Assembly (NCBI GenBank): GCA_030762175.1 | Contig: JAUJEO010000019.1 | Span: 874,001-938,000 of the forward strand | DNA length: 64,000 nucleotides | Direction: 5' to 3' | Source of the DNA: Metallyticus violacea | Taxonomy: Eukaryota > Arthropoda > Insecta > Mantodea > Metallyticidae | Shown here: positions 22,109 through 34,000 of the stretch, one piece after another | Position numbering within the stretch: position 1 is the stretch's first letter | Layout: each line of letters begins with the position of its first letter | Made by a program: the position numbers and the translations under genes | The notes under the pieces: model-generated | The model's database searches: none | What the model saw: the letters and a program-made list of their open reading frames with translations, nothing else | Told to the model about the DNA's origin: nothing

Positions 22109-22597
22109 CAGTGAGTTTATTTGAGTTACGGACCGGCAAAGCGCGACTGCGTACTGGAAGAAGCCAGTCAAGGCCTATAATGCACGTGGAGGTGTAGTTA
22201 CTTTGAGGTAGTCAGGTTGTGTATTCATGTGTTGCTCTGGTAGAGTAACTGTTAAGAAGAAGTTACGACAGACAGGATCGTTCAATGAAAAGAAATGTGT
22301 TTCGAACCGCCATGTTCTTTCGTAAGAAAAGTAGATGAAATACAAAAAGTTTCTATGTATATGCTGGCAACAATGTATTGCAACTATGCGGCATCATTTT
22401 CAGCACCTTATAACACGGGTTAGTGCTTATTATTATTAATTTTAAATACAGTAGCATGTAACTCTTTCAGTAAAAATGTAAATACTAAAATAAAAATACA
22501 GTTGTTACTTCGCGGCGACTCTATCTTCCTTCTTTCGGTTGCACCGGCTGCACCTTCCCGGTAACTGAGGCGATCCGTAACTCAAATAACCTCACTG
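22109..22597. mobile_element. Tc1/mariner-type MITE with TA duplication
   Basis: The left end CAGTGAGTTTATTTGAGTTA and the right end, read inward CAGTGAGGTTATTTGAGTTA, form inverted repeats of about 28 bp ending ACGGACCG/ACGGATCG. TA flanks both ends (22107-22108, 22598-22599). The 489-bp interior has no coding potential. It is a non-autonomous element that would need a Tc1/mariner transposase in trans. Confidence 0.85.
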
Positions 22598-22599
22598 TA

Positions 22600-25258
22600 A
22601 TTAGAACAGATGCATACACCCTCTCTCCCTGCAGCTTGCATATGTCTGTATCGGCAACTCAATGACATAATGTCAACAATATAGTGACTCTCATCAACTG
22701 ATGTATTTCTAATTGTTAGACTTCTGCTTTTAAGGATTCACCAAATTATTGGTTCTCTTCTTCCCCCGCCCCTTCAGTATGTAGAGTTCACTTTCAGTAC
22801 ATTACAGGTTTTATATAATTCCTACTCTGTTCAAAGTAACTTAGGCCTACAAAGGCTAGGTTTGCGTTTGGAATGTTGCATATTTATTATAAAACAAGGG
22901 CGCATTTTATATTTTTGCTTAAACTCTACGATTAAGTTAAGCGTGGGAAAAATGTAATAGTACAAATAAATATAGCAGTCCCAGAATGCTTCCAAATGTA
23001 TTTATTTGTATCAAACTTTTCATATGAATGGTATTATTATTATGAATGCACTTTTAAATTGCCGTTAGTTTAGGTTTTAGAATAAATTACAAATATATGG
23101 GTGGAGGTGCTTTGCCTTAGATTTGCAATTTTCTCCCCTTAAGAAAGCTTTTGCGTTATTGAGATAATAGAATTGTTGTTCTAGACGATCACATTGATCT
23201 CTGAGACACCCTATGTCTATGGTAACTAACGACATATATTTGGGTTAGTAGGGCAAGAACAGTATCAAACAGAACAACAAAATGTTTAAATTATTGCACA
23301 CTATAAGCATAACAAGGGCTACAATAGGCTACTAGAGTTAGACATTTATTTATTGGCTTGTGATGTAATTTAATAGAAACGTTTACTGCCTGACTACTAT
23401 TGGAGAATCTTTGCTCGACGCATTCTAAAAAATAGGCCATTCTGAAAGAAGTGCATATAATTAGTTATTTGGAGCTACTTTATAACATTAGCTCAATAGC
23501 TGCATATTATTTTTGGAGTTGTTTTATGACATTTTTCTTTTGGTGAGTCTTGACTGTAATATGTATTTAAGGACATATTACATACTCTTTAATTGTTTTG
23601 AAAACCTTTAAAACTGATTAGAGAGTCCTAGATCTGATGAGCCAACCTCATCATACTTTAAACCTATACTATAATTTTTTATCCATAAAGCTGTAGGTAA
23701 TCGTGGAAATGTCAGACGTTCTAAGTGTCATTTGCTTAACGTTAACAGGATAAGCAAAAAACAAAAAACAAAAACAAAAAAACATAAAAAACCCTACCCA
23801 TCTCCATTAGCCTTTAACTTATTATACCCTAAATCATTATGAATACATTTTTACTACAAAATTATTTAGCATAATAAATCATTGGCAAAATACAATGGCA
23901 GGGAGAAAAATTAATAACAATAAGGTTCTACGTGCCATATGATGTAAGAGTCAGTTACAAGTGACATTCAAACTTTTGTTACATTTTATTTCAGGTTTTA
24001 GAGGGAAATAATTAAAAAAATAACATAAATGATTAGTAGGAACATATATTATAATGTTATCAAGCACAAAATGTGTTATTAAGGGCAAAAATACAAAAAA
24101 TGTTTTATGAAACAAGTACAAGAACACCCATCATATTTTTTCTTCAAACTGACAGAAAGAGTTTAGTTTTTCAACTCTTACACGGGGGTTGAAATTGAAG
24201 CTTCATAACACTCTCTGTGCTCTTCAGGAAGGAACGGTATCACGGACGAGAGATTTTTTTTTTCCAACCGATTAACTGATATTTCAGATGAAGCATAGGT
24301 TGCTGAATATCAACCACTAATTTTCATCTCTTTGAAACTTCAAAAACTATCCTCTCGTCTAATGGTGTTAAGTTCTTTTAATAACTATTTGGGATGCATG
24401 ATATTGAGATGCTTTAAGCATTGTGCATTTTGAAGTGTTGTACTTAATGTTAACAGTGAATCAGCAACATTCTTAAAATTAAAGTTATTGGCATGCTGGG
24501 TTAGAACCTAGCCTATATAATGTTGCTGTGCACCTACTGGAGCTAGAGTTTAAACACAGAAAGGAAGGGCTTAATAGAAAGTTTTTAATATATAAAGGGG
24601 GTACAAAATTAAAGGGAAATTGGTGTACTTCTCTATAATGTGATGGGCGGATCTAGCATCATGGGAAATTAGAATATGGGCATGTCTTGATAGCCTAGAT
24701 TTTGTTTAACAGCATATCGATATTACTATCAGTTTTAAATTTAGACATATAACGCACATGAAAAATATTTGGATTTGGTTCCAATTGAATGGGATATATT
24801 GTCATCCAAGGTACTCGCAGGCCAGCCATGGCACCTTGAACATGGGTTTAAGACGTATAGGTAATCGTAGTTGCCCAGTGATTGGATGAAAACACTTTAT
24901 GATATGGTAAACTGTCGTATAATGTTTTAGCCCGGTACCTAATTTCATCTTCCATTTATGGAAGGGAAGAGGCTTCTTGTAGTAGTCGGGTAGGAAAGAT
25001 CAGTATATAGTATACAAAGGGTATACACCCTTTGTACCAGTGGCAGCAAACTGTCGGATATCATGCTCCATATTTCAGGCATATAACGTAATGGATAGTA
25101 GAGCTACATGAAAAGGATTTATAGCTTTAGCTTAATCTATCATATGTGCCCTTCTTCTTTTCTCTGTAATAGCTAAATCTCTATCGCAACTTAAAAACAC
25201 TTAATAAATATTTTTGACTATCAATATTTTCCCTTAATATCTAATATTATTATGACAT
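22600..25258. other. Intergenic, no assignable feature
   Basis: About 2.6 kb of AT-rich DNA without a convincing exon, SINE or transposase. It contains an A-rich low-complexity run at 23755-23800 and a short inverted repeat at 25014-25037 (TACAAAGGGT/ACCCTTTGTA). Confidence 0.5.
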
Positions 25259-25438
25259 AGCACTTAGAACACCAGATGGTAGCATAGCATGGCATTTAGA
25301 ACAGTGATATCTATTAACGAGTATTTTAACTACTTCATCTGTGTATAGGCACTTAGAACACGACTAGGAATATGCATCTGGGCACATAGAACGCACTTTT
25401 GAAATGAAACGATTAAATTTAAAAATGGCACTTAGAAC
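25259..25438 (+). repeat. Five dispersed copies of GGCACTTAGAAC
   Basis: The 12-mer or a one-base variant starts at 25259 (AGCACTTAGAAC), 25291 (GGCATTTAGAAC), 25348 (exact), 25381 (GGCACATAGAAC) and 25427 (exact). All are on the same strand, 32-57 bases apart, with unrelated spacers. The spacers rule out simple tandem duplication. A cluster of protein-binding sites or a decayed satellite are both possible. Confidence 0.7.
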
Positions 25439-25639
25439 GTTAAACATTTCCACTCCTCAATTGTGTTATCTGAGCGTGATATACACTTACATTTTAAAAC
25501 TTTCTTTCAACAAGTTATTGTGTAGTCCATTAAAAATAAAACAACTCGCATGTTGAAAATTATTTGTATTTTGCGAAGGTGCCCATTGCCTCAAAAAGCG
25601 AGGAGTGTTTTTTTATAGAAGACCATAATGAATAAAGTA

Positions 25640-25960
25640 AAAATAAATGTTTAATCCAAACAGCCATGCTCAAGACTACCAGAAAGCCAGTCTTCAGTCT
25701 TAGATCTAGGCACATTGTGGCTTAGTTCAGTTTGCGTAATGTATTCCTTATGTGCAGGCGCAGAATCGTGTTGAAAAATACAACTTTTATATTTTTTTAA
25801 CCTGATCCAGAACTGGTTCGGCATATTTATATAGACTGAAAATATTTTTTCTCACAAAAATGAAGATTTGTTAACTCGTTTTAGTGACCTTTCCATCAAA
25901 CCATGACAAATGGGTTGGGAATGTTCTCAATTTCATTTCCATAGGGGCAAACACTTGCGC
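25640..25960 (-). pseudogene. Tc1/mariner transposase fragment
   Basis: The minus strand reads FQHDSAPAHKEYITQTELSH (25780-25720), the signature around the second catalytic Asp of Tc1/mariner transposases (QQDSAPAH). Upstream, NPFVMV.WKGH (25918-25890) corresponds to the V-M-V-W-G block. Both ends of the protein are missing and the frames are broken. Confidence 0.6.
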
Positions 25961-26849
25961 ATTACACAAGTAGCCTAATGATTTTAAATTTCCAATAACT
26001 CTATTCTACACTCTCACCCCCTCTCTGTCCCTCTCAGTTTTTGTTTTGCGTTTTATAAGTACTGAGAATGATGGGATAAACCAAATACATTTGCCACACT
26101 GTCTACTTATTCTAGGTAATAATTCTAATTTCCATAATATTTGAAGAAATTTACCGCTATGGTAATTAATTACTTCTGTTAAAATGCAATGAAAATCCTA
26201 AGGTAAGATTATCGCAAAAATTCTCTTATATAATAAATTATTTCAGTTTTAAATTTGAACTACCATTTTTTACCCCACATTTAAGAAGAAATAACTTAGG
26301 ATTATGGAACTCTGTTATAATGAAGCGTAAAATTGCTCACATTTATGTCGACATTGTTTAAACAAAAAGTTTATTCTCCTTGGTTTCCTTCAGCAGCGAT
26401 CTATCACTTTTCCAAAAAAGAAATCCTTTCTTTTATTTGTTTATTTTTAATCATGCTGAACTGATACGATACATAATTGCTGAGATGACTAACTCAGTTT
26501 CTGTAGTTCTTGGCCACGTTTTCAGAAGTTTTGGATTACTACAAATTAAAAAGATCAAACCGTAATAAAATCTTATTCGAGTATTCTACTGTGTTGGTGT
26601 TTTGAACGAGTCTAAAGAAAATAATATAGGTTAAAAATACAAAAGCGAATACTTTCTATTATTATTTTGCCAAATGGTATTAGCCCCTTCTTCTTTAATA
26701 AGAAGGAAATAAAAAGATATCAATACATCGTTAGGTTTGTCAAACTGCTTTCTGCATGTACATGCTTGCTTAGAGTTTTTATTGCTATGGTCACGCGATC
26801 CAAGTTTGACCATGATCGCGTCATTTTTGTTGTTGTTGTGAAAGTGTAA

Positions 26850-27455
26850 ACATGGCCGCTCTGCTAGCACTGTGCACCAATGAGGAACAAAGATCAGTGA
26901 TCCGATTACTTTAATCGGAAGGTGTGTCATGGACCGAAATTCATTGGAGGTTTTCAACAGTATATGGAGCAGATGCTCTACAGGGTAGAAGTATATGAGT
27001 GGATAGAGAAGTTTAAAAGTGATGCACGAAGAGGAAGCAGGCTGCCTTCAACCTTCACCACTGACGAGAAGATTCAGCAAACTCCAGAGAGAGATGGTAC
27101 TGGCGAACCGATGAGGTTGCATGTTCTCTGAGGATTAAATATGGTTCTGCTTACCAAATCATCCATGACAAGCTTGGCTTCCATGAACTCGTGCGAGATG
27201 TGTCTAGAGAGTTTAATGCAGAGCATAAGCTCACCCGTGTTAAGATCTGCCTACGCTGCAACAATGAAGGCACAAGTTTTGAGCAGAAAAGTCAAGGAGA
27301 TGAAACGTGAGTCCATCATTATAAGCCAGAATCTCAATGTAGAGTATGGAGTGAAAACATCGGGGATGGCCAATGAAAAAGAAATTCAGTAATCAATCCT
27401 CCGCGGGTAAGGTGATGCTAACCGTTTTTTTTTCTTTTTCCCCCTTCTTCTTCTT

Positions 27456-27486
<31 letters not shown>

Positions 27487-28015
27487 TTCTTCTTCTTTTT
27501 GCGAGGGTGATTCTAAAGGGCCTCCTATACGAAAGGCTACCTGGAAAAGGGGTGTACGATCAACAGAGCAAGATGAGTGATTTGCTGATCTACAATCTGA
27601 AGCCAACAATTCTCACTAAACATCGAGACTAGTGTCGAAGGAAGTGTTGTTGCATGACAATGCAAAGTCACACAGGGTTACCATACCGTTGAAACCACTA
27701 ACCATTTAGATTTCGAGATGCTGGAACATCTTGTCTACAGTCCAGATCCCGCCCCTTCCGGCTATCATTTCTTTGGTCCACTCAGAGATGCTTTAGGAAC
27801 CATCGATTTTCTACAGACGAAGAAGTGAGGCAAGTTACGCGACCAACAGCAAACCTTTTTCTTGGAGGGAATACGCAAACTTGTGTACCGCTGGACTAAG
27901 TGCATTGAAAAACGAGGAAGCTTTGTGAAAAAAGTACGTACTTGTTCATCCTCTACTGTTGTGTAATAAATTGAAAAAAACAAGAGTTCGGATAATTTTT
28001 TACTTTCCCTCATAG
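26850..28015 (+). pseudogene. Mariner transposase remnant invaded by a (TTC)n tract
   Basis: From 26905 the frames read GVSWTEIHWRFSTVYG, then YEWIEKFKSDARRGSR, YGSAYQIIHDKLGFHELV and DETWVHHYKPESQ (first catalytic Asp, about 27300-27340). The block between the first and second Asp is disturbed by a long (TTC)n run (27443-27496). LLHDNAKSH (second Asp) lies near 27653 and VYSPDPAPSGYHFFGPLRDA near 27735-27790, where the third Asp is Gly. The C-terminus ends near 27920. The expected W-(V/T)-HH-Y and YSPD motifs place it among vertebrate-SETMAR-like mariners. The 5' inverted repeat was not found. Confidence 0.75.
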
Positions 28016-28045
28016 GTTTTCTAGAGCAGTCTGGCATTAATGTCC

Positions 28046-28048
<3 letters not shown>

Positions 28049-28094
<46 letters not shown>
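28049..28094. repeat. (AT)n microsatellite
   Basis: About 22 perfect AT units, just beyond the 3' end of the mariner remnant. Confidence 0.95.
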
Positions 28095-28097
<3 letters not shown>

Positions 28098-28854
28098 ATA
28101 AGCCTGCCGACAAAGGATCCAAGTATTTACATAGTGTGTAACAGCGAGGCAATAAAACATATTTATTCCGCTCTTAAGTTTCAGTTTTTATCTTTATTCA
28201 AGATTCAACGAAATCCAATTACTCAATTTTGGTAAATACATACAGGAAGCTCTTCCTCTTCTTCATCATATTGTAGCTATGAACATGAACTTGAGAAACT
28301 TCCAGGTGGTGAAGTGCTCCCTAACAAACAGATCTCTGTTAACAGTTAACTGTTTACATGCAGACATCAAAGGTCATTTAATTTTCCACTTATTGTAGTG
28401 AATGCAACACAATAAAAATCATTAAATAAATTGTCCCTTGTTGGTACCTCTTTGAGTACATCTGAAATTTGATAGAAATGATGTCTTGTACATATGTTGG
28501 TGCTTTCTATCTGCTTGTTTTGCTGAAAGCTGTTTTGATCTTTGTTTCCTTTCCTCAACTCAAAAACTCAAAGTGAGCAATTATCCATTGCATGTTTTAT
28601 TTTTAACCATAAATGATGTTAGACATGGATGTATTCTAGATATGGATTTCACGCAACTCTTGTTTACGAAGAGGGCTTGGTACATTGAGCATGACAGCTT
28701 TGATCCCTTGCGATGCACGAGCCTACCATGATTCTCTTCCTGTCGTTTCACGATAAAAATAAACGGAGAGATTTATGATTTCCCACCTGCCCCCCCTCAT
28801 TCCATAGTGTAATGGGCAATCACAGCAAGTTACTTTCCTTTGTCTTTATTATTA
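28095..28854. other. Intergenic; weak minus-strand terminal-exon candidate
   Basis: On the minus strand, after TTCATGTTCATAG near 28283, a short acidic frame (LQYDEEEEELPVCIYQN) ends at TGA near 28228. AATAAA follows on the same strand near 28163. This could be a last exon, but the acceptor has little pyrimidine tract, so it is noted only. The rest shows no feature. Confidence 0.25.
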
Positions 28855-29422
28855 TTTATTTGGTTTATTTACCGATGCTCTTAAACATCTCAGGTCATCA
28901 ACGTCCCATTCAACTCAGGGCGTGAAACGGCCGATAAATTTTGCTCAGAGCCTGTACTTTCAGGCTTGAGGTTCTTTACCGCCACGGGTGGCCGAGGTCG
29001 TTAGGACGCGGACTCGTGAGCGGGAAGTCTGGGTTCGAATACCGCTAGGACCTTCCGCCCTGACTGAGGTTTATTCCAGGTTTTCCTCAATCCTCAATGA
29101 CAAATGCCGGGGGAGGTATCCTAAACTTAGGCCTGGAGCGTTTCCTTCCTTAAAAAAATAAATCCTTTCCCAATATATCATTTCATCTCATGTATCGTCA
29201 GTATCCATCGCCTGTGGTGCCTCTGTAGCAAAACGGGAGTTAAACACTATTAAGGTTCTTTTACGTGCCGTAAATGTACGATACAGGACCAATGACTATA
29301 CTTCTCTTCCTAATGAAGCCATATTTAAGATTTTTATGCTCAAAAACGATCCTGCCGGGATTGAACGCGCGATCTTGGATCTACGAGGCAAGTATAGTTA
29401 CTACTAGACCACAGGACCGACC
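28855..29422 (-). mobile_element. SINE family A copy interrupted by a SINE B
   Basis: The minus-strand A copy is split into 29422-29253 (head, CCTAAGTATGG-like region) and 28978-28855 (CTCAAGCCTGAAAG to the 3' end). The two parts join exactly in the A consensus once the 274-bp SINE B (28979-29252) and one copy of the duplicated AGGTTCTTT(T)A are removed. Confidence 0.9.
28979..29252 (+). mobile_element. SINE family B inserted in SINE A
   Basis: The head CCGCCACGGGTGGCCGAGG, B box GGGTTCGAATACC and the full body to AAACACTATTA are present. The target duplication AGGTTCTTTA (28969-28978) / AGGTTCTTTTA (29253-29263) comes from the host SINE A. Being intact and flanked by a recognisable duplication, the insertion is younger than the A copy it interrupts. 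Confidence 0.92.
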
Positions 29423-30374
29423 GTTTATCTTCTGAAGGCAGTTTTCCATGTTTAAAATTTTCTCTTCATGTTATGCTTTATTTATGAATAAAGTCTCATA
29501 TCTTCACAACCTATTACATAGTATGATAGTTTTAAATATCAAAAAAGCTTTTAAAAAGGCAAAATTATTAATAGTGGAAGTGCAACGATGTTTTTCTTTT
29601 TTCTCGCCATTTTAGTTTTTAGAATTATATTGAACTACGATTTGTAATGTTTAACTTATTTTTAACTACATAATGTTCTTTCATGAAGACGTATTAAAAT
29701 CCACTGTGCTATAGCCAGTGTACAATTGCTGGGAACTTAGTTCTTTCAAGGCCATGCCATTGAAATCTTGTTCGTTTGTCCTGGGTTCCCACTTACAATA
29801 AGTTCATGTCATAACAAATGTCCAGAAGCTGATGGGACTCGGAATCTCTGTAGTAAAGATAAGGGAGATAAGTGTGATGGAGCATTGTCCCACAAATGGC
29901 CTTCATTTGGAGGTAGCCTTCTTGTTTGTGCGTCAAGGTTTTACCGCTTTGTCACGATGCGGATATGGTGGACGTGCAAATTGCATAGTTGAAGTGCTAC
30001 TTTGAGAGCGCCCCCTTCCAGGCATACAAAACTTAATGTCTTTGTTATTACTGTTTCGAACTTTTCCTCTGTGCCTATCTTGGAATTTTCCCTCGGAACA
30101 GTAAACTACTTTAAATAAAGTTTTACTATTCATTACCCATAATTCTTATCGAGTCCTAGGTAAACTTTTAATCCAAGTAGGTAACACATAGGCATACTTT
30201 TGGGGGGGGGGAGGCATATGGCAAATTTATCGTCATAGACAGCATGCATCCATTGCTCTTGTCCATGCTTCTTCTTGAAGACAATTGCTAATCAAATAGA
30301 TGATTTCGTGATCACACGAGAGGAGGGATGATAATTCGTTAGCTTAACAATTAAACATTGATTTTATTTTTCAG
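29423..30374. other. Intergenic, no assignable feature
   Basis: No supportable coding region. The open stretch 29768-29992 is short and unrecognised. A G9 run lies at 30201-30209. Confidence 0.4.
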
Positions 30375-31190
30375 TGCAATACATTTTGTCTAACGTTTGA
30401 TTCCATCACGAGAGGTGCTTTCCTCGAGCTCTGCAATATGGGCATCCATGGCAGCTTTCATTTCCTTCTCAGTTGAAAATTTCCGTCCTTCCAAGAAAAT
30501 GTTAAGCATGAGAAATTAATGGGAATCGAAGGGAGCCAAATCCGGCCAATTAAATGGGTGTGGAAGCAAATTTAAACCATTGATCTTAGAATTGACGAAC
30601 TCCAGTGAGCATTATTTTTTAACTTTCTAAACCTGGCCTCTTTTGTTGGATATTCTGGCGTAACTGTTCTAGAAGGTAAGTGTAATATTTACAGTTTATA
30701 CGAATTTGTCCTTATGGAAGATAATAATCGATCAGCAGTATCCCTTTTGCATCCAAAAAACGAATGTCATAACTTTGCTAACTGACTTTACTGATATCGC
30801 TTTCTTTAGAGCTGGGTAACTGGTTCTGTCCACTGTTTTAATTGCCGCTCTGTCCTTGTGGTGCAGTAATGAACCCAAATTTCATCAGAGGTGACGAATC
30901 GAACCAGAAAATCGGTTGATTTTTTAAACGACCCATACACTCTTGGAAAGTTACATTTTATGCCTTTTTGGTGGCGTTTAAGCAACCGCCGCGCTTATCT
31001 TGCTGAATTCTTTTTCATACCTAGCTCTTCAATTAAAATGTTGTACTGAGTCATCTCTGTCAGTTATATCATGAATTTTCGTGATTAGTTCTTTTTGGGC
31101 GTCCAGAGTCGTGTTCATCTTATGTGCTCATCCGACCAGTTTGAACGCCGCCACTCAGCTTTTAGTAGCATATGAGTAGCACTTTTCCTA
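30375..31190 (-). pseudogene. Mariner transposase remnant
   Basis: Minus-strand order: DEHDSGRPKR (near 31120), FVTSDEIWVHYCTTRTERQ with the first catalytic Asp (30900-30840), VMTFVFWMQKGY (30775-30740), LLPHPFNWPDLAPFD (30570-30520, third Asp in PFD), then FLEGRKFSTEKEMKAAMDAH and TKCIALK to about 30375. The second Asp block (HDNA.PH) is not readable around 30600-30680. Several frameshifts and stops show decay. Confidence 0.78.
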
Positions 31191-31742
31191 ATATCCTTTT
31201 CAAAATTTTCTGCTCCCTTTCAGTCTTTTAAATAAAAAAAAATAATGTAATCGCGATATTTCAATACTATCCATTTTTAAATGAGTTTCCATTGACAAAA
31301 ATTCAATGCTGCAAACTAAAAGACGGAGGTTTCAAACTGCGAAAAAGAAGGTTTGCCTACCATTACCCCTCTGCAAAGGCTAACTAATAATCACCCTGCC
31401 CATGACGTAATTGTCGTAGAAGCAGCAGCTGACCAGTGAACAAGTAGACCATCATCTGGATCATCTTGGTGTGTTACGAAACTGAGTGGGAATTAACTCA
31501 ACGTATATGACCTGTTTTTCCAAAGAACAGTTAATTCTTTGTGCTTCCTCATCCCAGAACAGCGTTAACTATTGATCCTATTCGTTAATACTCAAGTCCT
31601 GGAATACAAACTTGTTCACACCGTTTTGTAAAATAATAAAAACACTTTTCCTTATAAAGTTAAAACACTCAATTCCTGCAATTTTTAATATGGTACAGTT
31701 AACATTAAAGTTCAGAGATTTGACAGCATTTATTAAGATATA

Positions 31743-32622
31743 CCGAGGATGCCAAAAAATGTGTACACTCTTTCACATAAATATCTATTTAATATATTTC
31801 AAAGTTGGACCGAAAACCAACAGTAATGTGTGGTATGATGTTCTGTAAATAGACGTAACTCAGATGCATTATGATAGCGTTGCTAAGTGAAAGATAAATC
31901 AACAATGAACAAATGAAGCCAAGATTATCGTATGTTCTGTAAACAGATGTGACTTACATTGTGTTATGCTAGCGTTGCTACAACAAAACGGAGTCAAGAT
32001 TATCGTTTGATCTTTGTTTCCTGGAAAGCAATTTTTAAGTGGTACTGGAAAACTGAGAATGTTGTTGAAGTTCACAGGCAATGTAGATGTGTGTACAGAA
32101 CAGAACCGCCAACGCGAGTAACAATTGCACGCTTCGAGACAAATTTGAGATTCATGGTACCGTATGCGATGTTCACAAAGGCAGATCTGGGAGACCTCGC
32201 ACAGCAACAACCCCCGCGCACTGGATCCAAGGCTCTATCCAAGGCACTGGAATGGATGAAGAGGTCCGATTGAGTTTCCACCGCGTTCTCCGGATCTAAC
32301 TCCGTTGGACTTCTACTTATGGAGAATTCTTAAGGATGTCGTATACCGTAGAAAACCAGCTACACTGCAGCATTTCGGAAAGAAATTGAAACGACATTAG
32401 CTGCAATCGCTGAGGACACTTTCGCAAACGTTGCTCAATCAGTAGTTCAACGTACTCAGAAGTGTATCCACGCCGATGGTGGGCATTTTAAGCAACTGTT
32501 GTAACTGTAAAAGTCTAAGATAATTAGTGCTCATCATTTTCTGTTTGTGTGAAATCAGTTTTGTTGTGTTAACACAATTTTTTCTTTGCTTGAAGTGTGT
32601 ATACATTTTTTGGCCCCCTCTG
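31743..32622 (+). mobile_element. Internally deleted mariner-like element with both ends
   Basis: Inverted ends: CCGAGGATGCCAAAAAATGT at 31743, and the right end reading inward CAGAGGGGGCCAAAAAATGT from 32622, each followed by GTACAC/ATACAC. TA lies on both sides (31741-31742, 32623-32624). The 880-bp interior keeps the N-terminal region (WKAIFKWYWKTENVVEVHRQ, then in another frame RDKFEIHGTVCDVHKGRSG). It then jumps to the C-terminal catalytic region (FPPRSPDLTPLDFYLWRILK) and ends VVQRTQKCIHADGGHF. About half of the usual transposase, including the first two catalytic Asp residues, is deleted. It is non-autonomous by structure. Confidence 0.85.
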
Positions 32623-33479
32623 TATAGATACATCTGAATCTCTTAAATAGAGGATGTATAAAAATGTGTAATTATATTTCTCCCATTCTTATAAGCAGAG
32701 CCCCGAATTTAGGAAAATGTCTTTACTATCTGAGTGGATATATTTAAGAGTCAGATAGAAACGAACATGTAATCGTTTGGGGTGAGTAGGGCCATTTTTT
32801 TACTTGCCCATTTTGACTTCTGTTACCTATTTTAAGGTTTAAAACCTTTTTCCACCCCCTATTTTGGATGGTTATGTATTTTTTCTGCGATTATTGACGA
32901 ATTTTAAAAAACGGATAAAGAACTTCAATATATTGAAGTGAAAAAAAAAAAAAAGTAAAAATTGAATGGCATGTTCTTCTCACAAAAGTTTCTGTTGATA
33001 ATCTTGTTATACATTTAGTTCTTTTCAAGCAGTCAAAACTTTCTTCTCAACCCAGTCACTTAAGCTCTTTAAATAGCAGAACCTTCATTAGAGAAAGTAA
33101 CGCGCCGTTACCTCGGACATACGAATACCAGGAAATAGAGAAGATGAGGGGAGTACTGCAGTTTTGAATAGACCTGGCAGCTGACCTTGTATCGATCTGC
33201 GCGAGACATTTCTAGGAAATTTGTGGTGAAGTAACTTCTATGCTGCATAAATTTAATTTAATAAATTACAAGCGAGAAAGATGAGAGCGGTACATCTGTG
33301 CAATACACCGTCCTATAATGTGTTCAGTATGGAAATAAGAGAGATGCTAACCGATTACTCTATGAACAGAAAATGAATAGATCAGAAACCACCGCGCATC
33401 TTTTGCTCATTCGCCAGGACTATTCACAACTACTTTACTTTGTCTTGATCAACATTTCCATGATATCCTGAAAGGTGAA
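32623..33479. other. Intergenic, A-tract
   Basis: No coding signal. A run of 15 A lies at about 32940-32954. Sequence just before 33480 may be the decayed upstream part of the hAT fragment. Confidence 0.4.
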
Positions 33480-33698
33480 TGTTCTGTTGTAACTATGAGT
33501 CCTTCCGAATTAGCTTGTTTTAAGTATGCCCCAATCATTTCAGTGAAAGTAGAACGTTCTTTTTTCATGATGAAAGATGTTCTCTCTGACAAGAGGCTGA
33601 TTATGGCCATGAAAAAAATATCTTGTTTTTTCCAAGAAAAGTACTTTAATTATGTGATAAAGAAACTATTAAGTATCTCAAATATCTGTTTTCATTAA
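33480..33698 (+). pseudogene. hAT transposase C-terminal (dimerization) fragment
   Basis: FKYAPIISVKVERSFFMMKD then VLSDKRLIMAMKKI matches the hAT dimerization region (FKYAPI.S.EVERSFS..K..L...R..). The conserved Glu-Arg-Ser-Phe core is present. The frame closes with TAA at 33698. No catalytic part was found upstream, so it is a fragment. Confidence 0.65.
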
Positions 33699-34000
33699 TG
33701 AGTGATATTGCTGTGTTTTCGGTTTTAATAAATGCTTATTTCAATTATATTACTGCCTATTTTCAGAACGTTAAGTGAATCTTTGCCTGCCTATTTTAAC
33801 CAAAATAAATGCCTGAACTTCCAGCTCTGCGCATAAAATTTATAGCCTTGAACACAACTACACTTCTTAACAGGGTACTTCTGTCTCAATATAGTGCCTG
33901 CTTAAAAATTCCTACATTATTGAGTCTTAAAATCAACCAGTGCTTCACATTTTCTTTAATTTTTTCTTCTTCATTATATCCTCCTTTCAAAAAGAAGATG

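Noticed and set aside
28228..28290. Minus-strand terminal exon (acidic tail, TGA, then AATAAA)
   Set aside because: The order is right but the acceptor lacks a pyrimidine tract and no upstream exon joins it; kept only as a note.
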